Source: Kamptonema sp. UHCC 0994
Lineage (GTDB): Bacteria; Cyanobacteriota; Cyanobacteriia; Cyanobacteriales; Microcoleaceae
Assembly (NCBI RefSeq): GCF_029167235.1
Contig: NZ_JARFTR010000287.1
Span: forward strand, 39,583-103,582
DNA: 64,000 nucleotides
Direction of reading: 5' to 3'
Positions 33,709 through 41,062 of the stretch are shown in pieces; positions within the stretch are counted from its first letter, which is position 1; every line of letters starts with the position of its first letter. Both the position numbers and the translations under genes were made by a program. Under the pieces are notes generated by a model. That model saw only the letters and a list, made by a program, of their open reading frames with translations. It had not been told where the DNA came from and searched no databases.

Positions 33709-35743
33709 AGTTAGCGACACAGATTTAGTCGAAATTGAGGGAAATCGCCACCGCACTTTTCAGGCAATTTCTACCCCATTAACGGCTGATGTAATTCTTA
33801 ATGATATTCAAAGCCATCGCCGTCAACGGGTAATAGTTATCTGTAACACCGTTTCTCAATCTCAAGGACTTTTTCAAGATTTAACCCAAATTAATCACAC
33901 TGAAACCTTAAATGTTACTCTGCTACATTCACGTTTTTTACCCGAACATCGCGCCCAAAAAGAAGCAGAAATTCAAGCTAATTTCTCGGAAAATTGGCAG
34001 GATGACGGGCAATGTTATCTGCTAATTGCCACTCAAGTTATTGAAGCAGGATTGAATATTACCTGTGAAGTCATGCACACTGAACTTGCCCCTATGAACT
34101 CACTATTACAACGGGCGGGACGTTGTGCTAGATTTAAGGGCGAACGAGGGGAAGCTTATGTTTATTGGCAAATTAAAATTAACTCAGAATTGGGGGAATT
34201 AGCCCAGTCAGATTTAGAATTAGAAACGGCAGAAGTAACGCCAGAAAAGAAAAGTTTTCTACCATATAATAAAGAACTTTGTCAAAATACTTGGCAGGTT
34301 TTACAATCTCATAATCAATCAGAATTAGCCCATGAAAATGTCGGGTTTAAGTTAGAACAAGACTGGATTAATCAAGTTCATTTGGTGGCGGATTTATTGG
34401 AAAATGAAAAGAGAAAGAACGATCGATCTGAATTTGAACGCAAGTTTAATGATGCTATTTTTAAAGGAAATCGTGAATGGGCTGATGATTTAATTCGTTC
34501 CGTAGATAACCGCAATCTATTTATCTGGAATGAACCAACCATCATTGATTTTGATGACTCAGTGCAAATTGACCCGAAAAAGCTATTACCTTTCTCGGTT
34601 CCCCTGACTACTCTCTGTAAAGTTTGGCAAGAAGTAAAGAATTTAGGTTATGAAACTGATTGGATATTTAAGCGGATTGCATACCCAGAAAAGAAGGGGT
34701 CGGAAACTTACGCGCTACCGAGTTATCCCCGCATTCATTCCTATAATGAGTTACAAAGTAGCTTTCAAATTTTAGTTAATCCTCGTTATGTTTACTATGA
34801 TGAGGAAGTGGGTTTGCAGTTGGGAGTTAAGATTACTGGGAATCGCTTTTTTTCTCCCAATAAACCGATGAAAATGGCGGTTAGCGAATATCAATATCAG
34901 ATGGATACTTATGTTGCTCATCTGGGTTGTATGTGGCAATGTTGGCGCAATCCCTTTGCAACGAAGGTATTAAAAAATGGCGTTTTGGTTGACATTAAAT
35001 ATCTTAGTGTTCGGGATGAACTTCAGAAGGTAGGGGGGCAGTTTATTCAGCAGAAAATTTTTCCTAATGCTACGTCAGACGATACCGCCGCGCTGTTTGA
35101 ATATTTGGTAATGTTGGCTATTTTTACTCACGATTTAGGCAAATTGCAGCAAAAATGGCAATCAGTAATGAGAGGATGGCAAAGTATTGCCTATCGTGAT
35201 TTTCAGGGGAAATCTCCTAAGTCTTTTCTGTTAGCTCACACGGATTATAACCCAGGGGGAAAAGCACAAAAGGATGCTCTCAAAGCCTATGAAAAGCAGC
35301 ATAAACGTCCTAATCATGCGGTGGAAAGTGCTTTTCTGGCTCAATATATTTTAGGACAATATCTCGCTCCTTTATTGGGTGAGTATTTCTCGGCGACTTC
35401 TGAACAAATTTCTGGGGTGGCTTATACGATTCTTTTGGCGGCGGGGCGGCATCATTCGGCTTGGGCGAAGGGATGGGAAATGAAGGATGTTAGTCAGATT
35501 AAGGAGATTGTATTACATCCGGGGGCTAACAGTGCGATCGCGGCTAGTTGGCGCAGCCTTGTGCGATTTTTGCCTGATTCTTTATCTCTGCCGGCAGGGA
35601 CTCCGATTTTTAGTCAATCTCGCTATCAAGTTAGAGAGATTGATTTGAATAAGTTTTCTAATACTGAGATTGATTATTTGCACCTTTATTCTCTGGTGGT
35701 GAGGGCTTTGCGATTGTGCGATATGCGCTCGGTGCAACTTTAA
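33695..35743 (+). CDS. cas3: Cas3 second helicase domain plus C-terminal HD nuclease
   Basis: About 682 aa. The second RecA domain has VIVICNTVSQSQGLF, motif V ATQVIEAGLNI and motif VI LLQRAGRCARF. The C-terminal part carries HD-nuclease motifs: VAHLG, IFTHDLGKLQQKW and AAGRHHSAW. Helicase-then-HD is the reverse of the commoner Cas3 order. Translation could start at ATG 33695 by coupling to the upstream frame, or the pair may be one gene split by a one-base insertion. The stop lies 2 bp before the mini-array, whose transcript would be antisense to this gene. Confidence 0.82.
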   Translation: MKIIEVSDTDLVEIEGNRHRTFQAISTPLTADVILNDIQSHRRQRVIVICNTVSQSQGLFQDLTQINHTETLNVTLLHSRFLPEHRAQKEAEIQANFSENWQDDGQCYLLIATQVIEAGLNITCEVMHTELAPMNSLLQRAGRCARFKGERGEAYVYWQIKINSELGELAQSDLELETAEVTPEKKSFLPYNKELCQNTWQVLQSHNQSELAHENVGFKLEQDWINQVHLVADLLENEKRKNDRSEFERKFNDAIFKGNREWADDLIRSVDNRNLFIWNEPTIIDFDDSVQIDPKKLLPFSVPLTTLCKVWQEVKNLGYETDWIFKRIAYPEKKGSETYALPSYPRIHSYNELQSSFQILVNPRYVYYDEEVGLQLGVKITGNRFFSPNKPMKMAVSEYQYQMDTYVAHLGCMWQCWRNPFATKVLKNGVLVDIKYLSVRDELQKVGGQFIQQKIFPNATSDDTAALFEYLVMLAIFTHDLGKLQQKWQSVMRGWQSIAYRDFQGKSPKSFLLAHTDYNPGGKAQKDALKAYEKQHKRPNHAVESAFLAQYILGQYLAPLLGEYFSATSEQISGVAYTILLAAGRHHSAWAKGWEMKDVSQIKEIVLHPGANSAIAASWRSLVRFLPDSLSLPAGTPIFSQSRYQVREIDLNKFSNTEIDYLHLYSLVVRALRLCDMRSVQL

Positions 35744-35745
35744 TG

Positions 35746-35858
35746 GTTTCAGTCCCGTTGCCGGGATTCTATTAATTGAAAGTTGGTTATCAGTATTGCC
35801 CTGCGCCTGTGACGCGGTGACGTTTCAGTCCCGTTGCCGGGATTCTATTAATTGAAAG
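35746..35858 (-). CRISPR. Mini CRISPR array: two 37-nt repeats, one 39-nt spacer
   Basis: Repeats at 35746-35782 and 35822-35858 are exact reverse complements of those in the main array (plus-strand start GTTTCAGTCCCG, end TTAATTGAAAG). The spacer is 35783-35821. The leader lies on the right (35859-36101), so the array is transcribed leftwards into the 3' end of cas3. The distal repeat is not degenerate. Confidence 0.97.
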
Positions 35859-36101
35859 TCCGCTGGCTGAAACCCAGACAGACAAGGCATCCTGAAGCCA
35901 GTTTTCGTGAACCTCAAAAACACCTTCATTTCAGGCTCTCTTATTGCTAGTAATTAGCAATAAATAGACGACCTCAAGCGTGTAAACTATTCTCTTGTCA
36001 AGGTTCTAGCGATTTTCGTGAACCTCCCGAAGAAATCGCCCTCGCTTCGGTTCACGAAAATCATAGTAAACCCAAAACATCTCCCTTGTCAAGCCTCTTT
36101 T
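35859..36101 (-). promoter_or_regulatory. CRISPR leader of the mini-array (inverted copy of 43019-43261)
   Basis: The 243-bp leader is collinear, without gaps, with the main-array leader in reverse orientation, and I count about six mismatches, all in one short central zone. On the minus strand it has a promoter TTGACA (36092-36087), an 18-bp spacer and TACTAT (36068-36063). It also has three copies of TTTTCGTGAACC. It is thus equipped to drive transcription and spacer acquisition. Confidence 0.92.
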
Positions 36102-36113
36102 CCAAATAATCGC

Positions 36114-36145
36114 AAAACCCAGGCTCAGAGACGAACCTGGGTTTT
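36114..36145. terminator. Hairpin with 10-bp arms, bidirectional terminator candidate
   Basis: AAAACCCAGG (36114-36123) pairs with CCTGGGTTTT (36136-36145). The A-run and T-run on the two sides would allow termination in both directions, for cas2-side transcription and leader read-through. Confidence 0.6.
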
Positions 36146-36175
36146 AGGTTAAGCAGATATTCTTGAAGAACAGAA

Positions 36176-36268
36176 CTTACGCACGGGAGGTCAAAAACCC
36201 GGTTTCCGCGTCAATATTTCTCGAAAAAAGCCATGACTTTGGGCAGAAACCGGGTTTTTTGCGTAAAG
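36176..36268. repeat. Foldback (MITE-like) element between cas2 and the mini-array leader
   Basis: Inner arms AAAAACCCGGTTTC (36193-36206) and GAAACCGGGTTTTT (36246-36259) are exact complements. Outer ACTTACGCA and TGCGTAAAG extend the symmetry. Elements with these ends are, to my recollection, common in Oscillatoriales genomes. It directly follows the cas2 stop and may also terminate cas transcription. Confidence 0.6.
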
Positions 36269-36562
36269 CTACAGCATAATCACCTGTTCCCGTGCCGGCT
36301 TCTCCGAACCATAAGTAATCGTCCGCCGCACCGAGCCCGCATCCAAAACATAAATCCGCACCCCATCCTCAAGTTTAATCAACTTCTCAATCTGAGTTTG
36401 TAGCTTCGCAAACTGCATCGCCGTCAAGAAACATTCAAACACACTATATTGCGTCCACTTCCCATAACCAGAAAGCAACTTATGTAATCGAGTTCGTCGC
36501 TTATTCGCCAAATCATTATCCGGCAAATCGTAGATAATCAAATAAAACAAAGTATCCTTCAT
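36269..36562 (-). CDS. cas2: Cas2 adaptation protein
   Basis: The 97-aa ferredoxin-fold protein forms the core of the Cas1-Cas2 integrase. The N-terminal strand FYLIIYDLPDNDLANKRRTR carries the conserved Asp, and YSVFECFLTAMQFAKLQ is typical. Its start overlaps the cas1 stop by 4 bp. It is the last gene of the type I cassette. Confidence 0.95.
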   Translation of the reverse strand: MKDTLFYLIIYDLPDNDLANKRRTRLHKLLSGYGKWTQYSVFECFLTAMQFAKLQTQIEKLIKLEDGVRIYVLDAGSVRRTITYGSEKPAREQVIML

Positions 36563-37536
36563 CGCAACACCAAAGGTTTGTAATTTACACCCTCTTGCAA
36601 ATAGCGACCCAACAATCGAGCTTGTAACTCAATTGCCCGTCGATAAGTGCAACGATAATCAAATACTGGATGGGTAAACTCATCATTCATCTTGTCTTCA
36701 AACGCCTGCAAAAATCGCTTACGTGCATCATCAGCCAGACGATAAGCACCCAAACTTTCCGTAAAATCCTGGGGCTTAATTTGGCGATTATTCAACACCG
36801 AAAACACCAAACTATCCCCCACCAACGGACGAAACTCCTCCATTAAATCCAACACCATTGAAGGTTGACCCCGACTCACTTCATGCAAGTAGCCAATATA
36901 AGGATCTAAACCTACAATATGCACCGCAGATGTCACCTGTACCCGCAACAATCCATAGGCAAAACTGAGCAAAGAATTAACCGGGTCCGTAGGCGGGCGA
37001 CGATTTCTCCCCGGAAAAAACCAAGGCTCTTTTAAAATAGCCGACCAATCCGCAAAATAGTCCTTAGCCGCAATCCCTTCCACCCCTCGTACTTCATCCA
37101 AAGTTTGCTTTTGTGCCACTAATTTCTTGTGACTTTTCAGTGGACTATCACTAATTTTTTGCCGATACAAAATCGTAAATTGATTTTGAATCTTTGCCGT
37201 TACAATCGCCTTCACTAACTGCAAACGACGCTCCGTATCTTTATATAATTCAAACTGTGCCAACCGCAGGGCTCCATTGCGAGAATATCCCGGTAATGCA
37301 CAGCCTAAATATTTGCCAAAAATCGACAAATAGTGTATAGGAATCCCCAATTCTAAAGAATATGTCAGCGCATCCCCCGTAACTTGGGGATTACCCATTA
37401 AAACTATTTGTTCCACAGTTTGCGCCGCCACAGAATACTTTTTCCAAGTATCATCAGGTTGTTTCATCGCCACCACAAAAGCTTCATATTTTTTGCTTAA
37501 AACAGCATCCGGTTGAGTAACATAAAGAACAGTCAT
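36559..37536 (-). CDS. cas1: Cas1 integrase
   Basis: The 325-aa metal-dependent integrase inserts new spacers at the leader end. The N-terminal beta domain has VLYVTQPDAVLSKKYEAFVV. The catalytic Glu lies in DEVRGVEGIAAKDYF, and the His and Glu in GYLHEVSRGQPSMVLDLMEE, with the LSFAYGLL helix between. No reverse transcriptase is fused. It is coupled to cas2 (4-bp overlap) and follows cas4 by 3 bp. Confidence 0.96.
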   Translation of the reverse strand: MTVLYVTQPDAVLSKKYEAFVVAMKQPDDTWKKYSVAAQTVEQIVLMGNPQVTGDALTYSLELGIPIHYLSIFGKYLGCALPGYSRNGALRLAQFELYKDTERRLQLVKAIVTAKIQNQFTILYRQKISDSPLKSHKKLVAQKQTLDEVRGVEGIAAKDYFADWSAILKEPWFFPGRNRRPPTDPVNSLLSFAYGLLRVQVTSAVHIVGLDPYIGYLHEVSRGQPSMVLDLMEEFRPLVGDSLVFSVLNNRQIKPQDFTESLGAYRLADDARKRFLQAFEDKMNDEFTHPVFDYRCTYRRAIELQARLLGRYLQEGVNYKPLVLR

Positions 37537-37539
37537 AGT

Positions 37540-38124
37540 TTAAACTCCTTCGCGTAGTAATTGTTTAACTTCAAAAGGCAGACAAATTCCCATTAAGCTA
37601 CAAGCTTGACACTTTTTAGCATTGTCAATCGGCGGCGGTATTTTGCCCTTGGCAGTTTTAGTAGCCATGCTAATAGCTTGTTCTGTCATTTGTCGTAACT
37701 GAGAGGTAAATTTTACCTGCTGTCGCCGACGATTGGCATGATAGAAAATCTCGCCGTAGGCAATATCTCTACCCGTGCGTTCTTCTAAGCACAAAGCCGC
37801 CGCACAAACTTGAAAATAATCATTAAGATGCTGTGCCATTTTTCCCTTTTTATATTCCAAAGGAATTAGCTGATGATCCCGTTCTTCCACAGCATCAATA
37901 ATGCCACTTACTTTCAGGCGTTCACTCCATACCCACTGTTGGCGATGAATGAGAATAGCGCCCTCTTGAGTAGTTCCTTCCTGGTTGATATTCTCGTGAA
38001 TATGGCGACCTAAAATAATGTGTTCATTGTCCTGCATTTCTCCTAATTCATATTCAAGGTAAAAGCGTCTTGGGCAATATTCCCAAGCATTGAGATAGGC
38101 CAAAGGTAAGTAATTGTCATTCAT
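37540..38124 (-). CDS. cas4: Cas4 RecB-like exonuclease
   Basis: The 194-aa adaptation nuclease trims and orients prespacers. The iron-sulfur cysteines are in WEYCPRRFYLEYELGE and the C-terminal KKCQACSLMGICLP. The nuclease core shows the Asp in VSGIIDAVEER and the E-x-K in LIPLEYKKGK. It belongs to the cas4-cas1-cas2 adaptation set, so spacers in these arrays were probably selected next to a defined PAM. Confidence 0.93.
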   Translation of the reverse strand: MNDNYLPLAYLNAWEYCPRRFYLEYELGEMQDNEHIILGRHIHENINQEGTTQEGAILIHRQQWVWSERLKVSGIIDAVEERDHQLIPLEYKKGKMAQHLNDYFQVCAAALCLEERTGRDIAYGEIFYHANRRRQQVKFTSQLRQMTEQAISMATKTAKGKIPPPIDNAKKCQACSLMGICLPFEVKQLLREGV

Positions 38125-38137
38125 GGCTAAAGTATCT

Positions 38138-38186
38138 GTAACGCCGCCCTCTGGGCGGTATGTTAACGCCCAGAGGGCGGCGTTAC
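38138..38186. repeat. Perfect 20-bp-arm hairpin between cas6 and cas4
   Basis: GTAACGCCGCCCTCTGGGCG (38138-38157) and its exact complement (38167-38186) enclose a 9-nt loop. It fills most of the 72-bp gap between cas6 and cas4. It resembles the GC-rich palindromic intergenic elements common in cyanobacteria, and could also tune the ratio of effector to adaptation transcripts. Confidence 0.8.
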
Positions 38187-38196
38187 GTATTTGTGT

Positions 38197-39243
38197 TTAA
38201 TTAGAAGTAATTAATCGAGTTTGTCCCATCCCCATTGCTGTCTTGCGGCCCACCCCAGCAAAGGCCGCAAAATGAGCTAAAATTGTCGCTATTTTCGCTT
38301 GTTCTGGCTCAGAAAATTCATACTTTACCCATCCTTTTGCCCCAATTTCTGCCCCCGATTTCATCTTCATGGCCAAGGTTTTTAAATCATAAGCAGCCGT
38401 CAATCCCTGCCATTCAATTAAAGGAAATTGCAGATTTTCAGGGGCTAACATATTCCACTTTCTCAGCAAACTAGAAAACACTAATTCTGGCAGGGGAAAG
38501 GGTTGGATTTTTTGACCTTGTTTAAAGCTAGTCGGTGAAAAAAACTCCAGATGAATCAGCCGTTGAGTTGGCAATTGAGTTAAAGCTTCAAAGGTGGTAG
38601 ATTGCTTAATTTCTATCCATTTACCCAAACGGCAATCAATCCCCGTCCAAGCCACATCTACATTCATATCTTGACTCATACCCCACAACAAAGGAGCCAA
38701 TAAATTACCCTGTAGTAACCCAATCCTTAAAAACATTTGCGTCCGAGATGCCCCAGGTTTCATCACCAAAGTAATTGGAAAAAACTCGGCATTATGCAAA
38801 TATTCAGCTAAACCTGGGTCAGCACGTCCTAACCATTGGAGACATTGAGCATGAAGCGCCCGTCCTAGCGTGGGTGGCAAAGGTGCAGAGGCAAAAAAGG
38901 GAATTTCTAGGACATAAAGCTGGTGATTATCTACTTCAATGCCAGTTAATTCATAACATCTTCCCTGCCATTCTAACACCGTTCGACAGCTAATTTCTTG
39001 AATAATTTGCTGCATTATCACCGGATAATTCTTAGCATTAGCCGTCACTGCCATCACCTTCTGCACTCCCTGTTGTTTGGCCAAGGGAACCAAAACTGGA
39101 GAAGTTTCTAACTCCGATAACCAATCAGTTAAAGGAGTAGCATTGATGCTGCTAGTTGGCTGCAATACTAGCCTAATTCCGGCAATTGATGAATTATTTT
39201 GATTTGATGAATTATTTTCTTTGGTAAAGGTCATATCGCGCAC
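38197..39243 (-). CDS. cas6: Cas6 crRNA-processing endoribonuclease
   Basis: The 348-aa double ferredoxin-fold RNase cuts the precursor crRNA below the repeat hairpin. The C-terminal glycine-rich motif FAGVGRKTAMGMGQTRL is the family hallmark. The middle shows the usual ALHAQCLQWL helix. It is the only Cas6 in the window, so it probably supplies both the type I and III-D complexes. The GTG at 39243 or the ATG at 39234 starts inside the end of cas5. Confidence 0.85.
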   Translation of the reverse strand: MRDMTFTKENNSSNQNNSSIAGIRLVLQPTSSINATPLTDWLSELETSPVLVPLAKQQGVQKVMAVTANAKNYPVIMQQIIQEISCRTVLEWQGRCYELTGIEVDNHQLYVLEIPFFASAPLPPTLGRALHAQCLQWLGRADPGLAEYLHNAEFFPITLVMKPGASRTQMFLRIGLLQGNLLAPLLWGMSQDMNVDVAWTGIDCRLGKWIEIKQSTTFEALTQLPTQRLIHLEFFSPTSFKQGQKIQPFPLPELVFSSLLRKWNMLAPENLQFPLIEWQGLTAAYDLKTLAMKMKSGAEIGAKGWVKYEFSEPEQAKIATILAHFAAFAGVGRKTAMGMGQTRLITSN

Positions 39244-39988
39244 TACTCGCTATTAATTCCAGAGGTAAAAAGCCTGGTTGAATCATCCGGTCTTTGTCTA
39301 ATTGAGCCTTGGTTGTAGAAAAAGGATTGATTTTATTAAAGGTAGTATTAGCACCTAAATCATCCATTGGTTGTACTGTAAAACTTTGGCTTAAACTTGG
39401 TTGAAATTGGGGGTTATGAGTGCGTTCCGTTGCCTCTGGGAGATATTGAAAAAAGCAACCTCGTTTGCCAAAATAGTTAATTTGAGCCAATAGTTTCTCT
39501 AACTGATTTAACTGAGATGTCGGGCCACAACAAAGCTGCAAATTTCCATCTAAATACACCCACTCTCGAAACACAAAACCATCTTGTATCGCTAAAGTAG
39601 GTTTATTTTTATCCGCTTTATCCGCCGTTTGGTCATAGTAGCGAAGTTTGTAGCCATTGCGATTTACTAGCAAACGTTCGGGAGGTTGCAGAAAAATTTG
39701 TAAGTCCCGAATCCAGGCAAATTCGTCTTTTATCCAAGCATCAAAGTTGGTAGAATGTGCTAGACCTTCGGCTTCTAATAATACCTTCAACAAAGCCATT
39801 TTGATAGCGTAGGGAGTCGGGACTAAATTTGACCGGGCGGCCATGCTAGTAGCATCGGAACGTTTGAGGGAAAATAAACTTACGGGTTGGTAGCTAACTG
39901 TTAGCCATTGGTTTAAATTTTTCCCTATTTCCGCCTCTGGTAGAGGCGGGATGACGGGATTTTTTGATTTATTCAATTGTTTCGGCAT
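39212..39988 (-). CDS. cas5: Cas5-family type I Cascade subunit
   Basis: The 258-aa RAMP lies in the cas7-cas5-cas6 position. It has YQPVSLFSLKRSDATSMAAR, PTPYAIKMALLKVLLEAEGL (a helix typical of Cas5/DevS-like proteins) and DGFVFREWVYLDGNLQLCCG. It should bind the crRNA 5' handle. The ATG at 39988 follows GGGAGAG and overlaps the end of cas7 by 20 bp. The exact subfamily is not certain. Confidence 0.72.
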   Translation of the reverse strand: MPKQLNKSKNPVIPPLPEAEIGKNLNQWLTVSYQPVSLFSLKRSDATSMAARSNLVPTPYAIKMALLKVLLEAEGLAHSTNFDAWIKDEFAWIRDLQIFLQPPERLLVNRNGYKLRYYDQTADKADKNKPTLAIQDGFVFREWVYLDGNLQLCCGPTSQLNQLEKLLAQINYFGKRGCFFQYLPEATERTHNPQFQPSLSQSFTVQPMDDLGANTTFNKINPFSTTKAQLDKDRMIQPGFLPLELIASSARYDLYQRK

Positions 39989-40931
39989 TGTCACTCTCCC
40001 AAGGTTGTGCGACGGCAATTAAAGTTTGGATGCGTTCGGCAAATTCTGCCATGTTGCTAAAGGGAAATAAATGTACTGTCCCCTCACCATTTAACCGATT
40101 TAGGGTATTAGCAATACTTTCAATTTGACGGTGATAACTTTCCTCCAAAGGACTAATCATCGGTGCGGGACAGCGGCGGGTGGTAACGCTAATTACACCT
40201 TCAAAATGGTCGGGATGGGGTAAATTTGTATTACGCTTGGCTCCATTGGGTTGCAAGTAGGTGTAAAGTACGCTTTTGAGTAAGGCATTGAGACGTTTTT
40301 TGCGAGTAGCGACATCAATGGCATACTTAAAAGTGTGGGGATTGTAGCCAATCCGAAAGGCCTCTAAGTTGAGAACTGTGGCATATAAACCAGAACTAAT
40401 TTGCACATTATAAGGTGTAGGATTATCGACACCATACTTGGCATGAAAATAGCTTTGAGTTTTGACAAAGGTGGGTAAACCAACGACAGCGCCAAATTCA
40501 ATTACTGACTCCCGTTTAAGGGTTTGTCCTTTCTTTTCTGTCACCATAAAGCCTTCTAAATCGCTGATGGTGCAACGTTGCAAAACTTGGTTAGTCTTGC
40601 TGGATAAGTCACCATTGGGGTCAGAAAAAAGCCCTAAGTTATGGTCGATATCATAGCCGATGCGGTCGGGGTCAAATCGTTTGCCACCTTCGGATAAACT
40701 TAGCCCTTCTTCGAGGGCGATGCGATGCAAATGTTCGGATTGAATATGTTTGAACATATCGCCAGAAATGCCATTCACAAATTTAGGTTCGGGGTCGCCT
40801 TTTTGGACGATATAGTAACGGCGGGTGAGGGATTGATTGCCTTCGTTGCCTTCATTGTTGAGGGCGTGTAATTGTAAGGAAATTTGGCCGCTGATGGAAA
40901 TGGAATAAACGGGAATTGTTTGGTTAGTCAT
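39969..40931 (-). CDS. cas7: Cas7, DevR-type Cascade backbone subunit
   Basis: The 320-aa protein opens with PVYSISISGQISLQLHALNN and EGNEGNQSLTRR, then NGISGDMFKHIQSEHLHRIA, the hallmark of DevR-family Cas7. Later it has NVQISSGLYATVLNLEAFRI. It forms the crRNA filament of the type I complex. A strong AAGGAG precedes its ATG. The DevR type points to an I-A/I-B-like (MYXAN-style) system rather than I-D. Confidence 0.85.
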   Translation of the reverse strand: MTNQTIPVYSISISGQISLQLHALNNEGNEGNQSLTRRYYIVQKGDPEPKFVNGISGDMFKHIQSEHLHRIALEEGLSLSEGGKRFDPDRIGYDIDHNLGLFSDPNGDLSSKTNQVLQRCTISDLEGFMVTEKKGQTLKRESVIEFGAVVGLPTFVKTQSYFHAKYGVDNPTPYNVQISSGLYATVLNLEAFRIGYNPHTFKYAIDVATRKKRLNALLKSVLYTYLQPNGAKRNTNLPHPDHFEGVISVTTRRCPAPMISPLEESYHRQIESIANTLNRLNGEGTVHLFPFSNMAEFAERIQTLIAVAQPWESDNAETIE

Positions 40932-40990
40932 GGTTAATTCTCCTTATGTTTCTATCTTTTGTAGGGGCAATCCCCCTGTGGTTGCCCCTT

Positions 40991-41057
40991 GGGTTTGGGC
41001 GGGCACGGGGGCACTTTCCCTACGTTTCTTCTGGGGTTTGGGCGGGCACGGGGGCAC
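40991..41057. repeat. Two 24-bp direct repeats, 43-bp period, between cas8 and cas7
   Basis: GGGTTTGGGCGGGCACGGGG followed by GCAC occurs at 40991-41014 and 41034-41057. The intervening and following DNA is also similar (CCCTACGTTTCTTCTGG against CCCTACAGTTCTTCTGG), and the second unit runs into the last codons of cas8. A preceding GTAGGGGCAA...TTGCCCC stem belongs to the same type of cyanobacterial intergenic repeat. Confidence 0.7.
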
Positions 41058-41062
41058 CGCCC

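Noticed and set aside
36559..37536. Reverse transcriptase-Cas1 fusion (sometimes found with type III)
   Set aside because: Cas1 is of normal length with no YxDD-type polymerase motif, and no separate RT gene was seen.
39212..39988. Csc1 of a type I-D system
   Set aside because: The neighbouring Cas7 is of the DevR type and there is no Cas10d; the large subunit is Cas8-like, so I-D does not fit.
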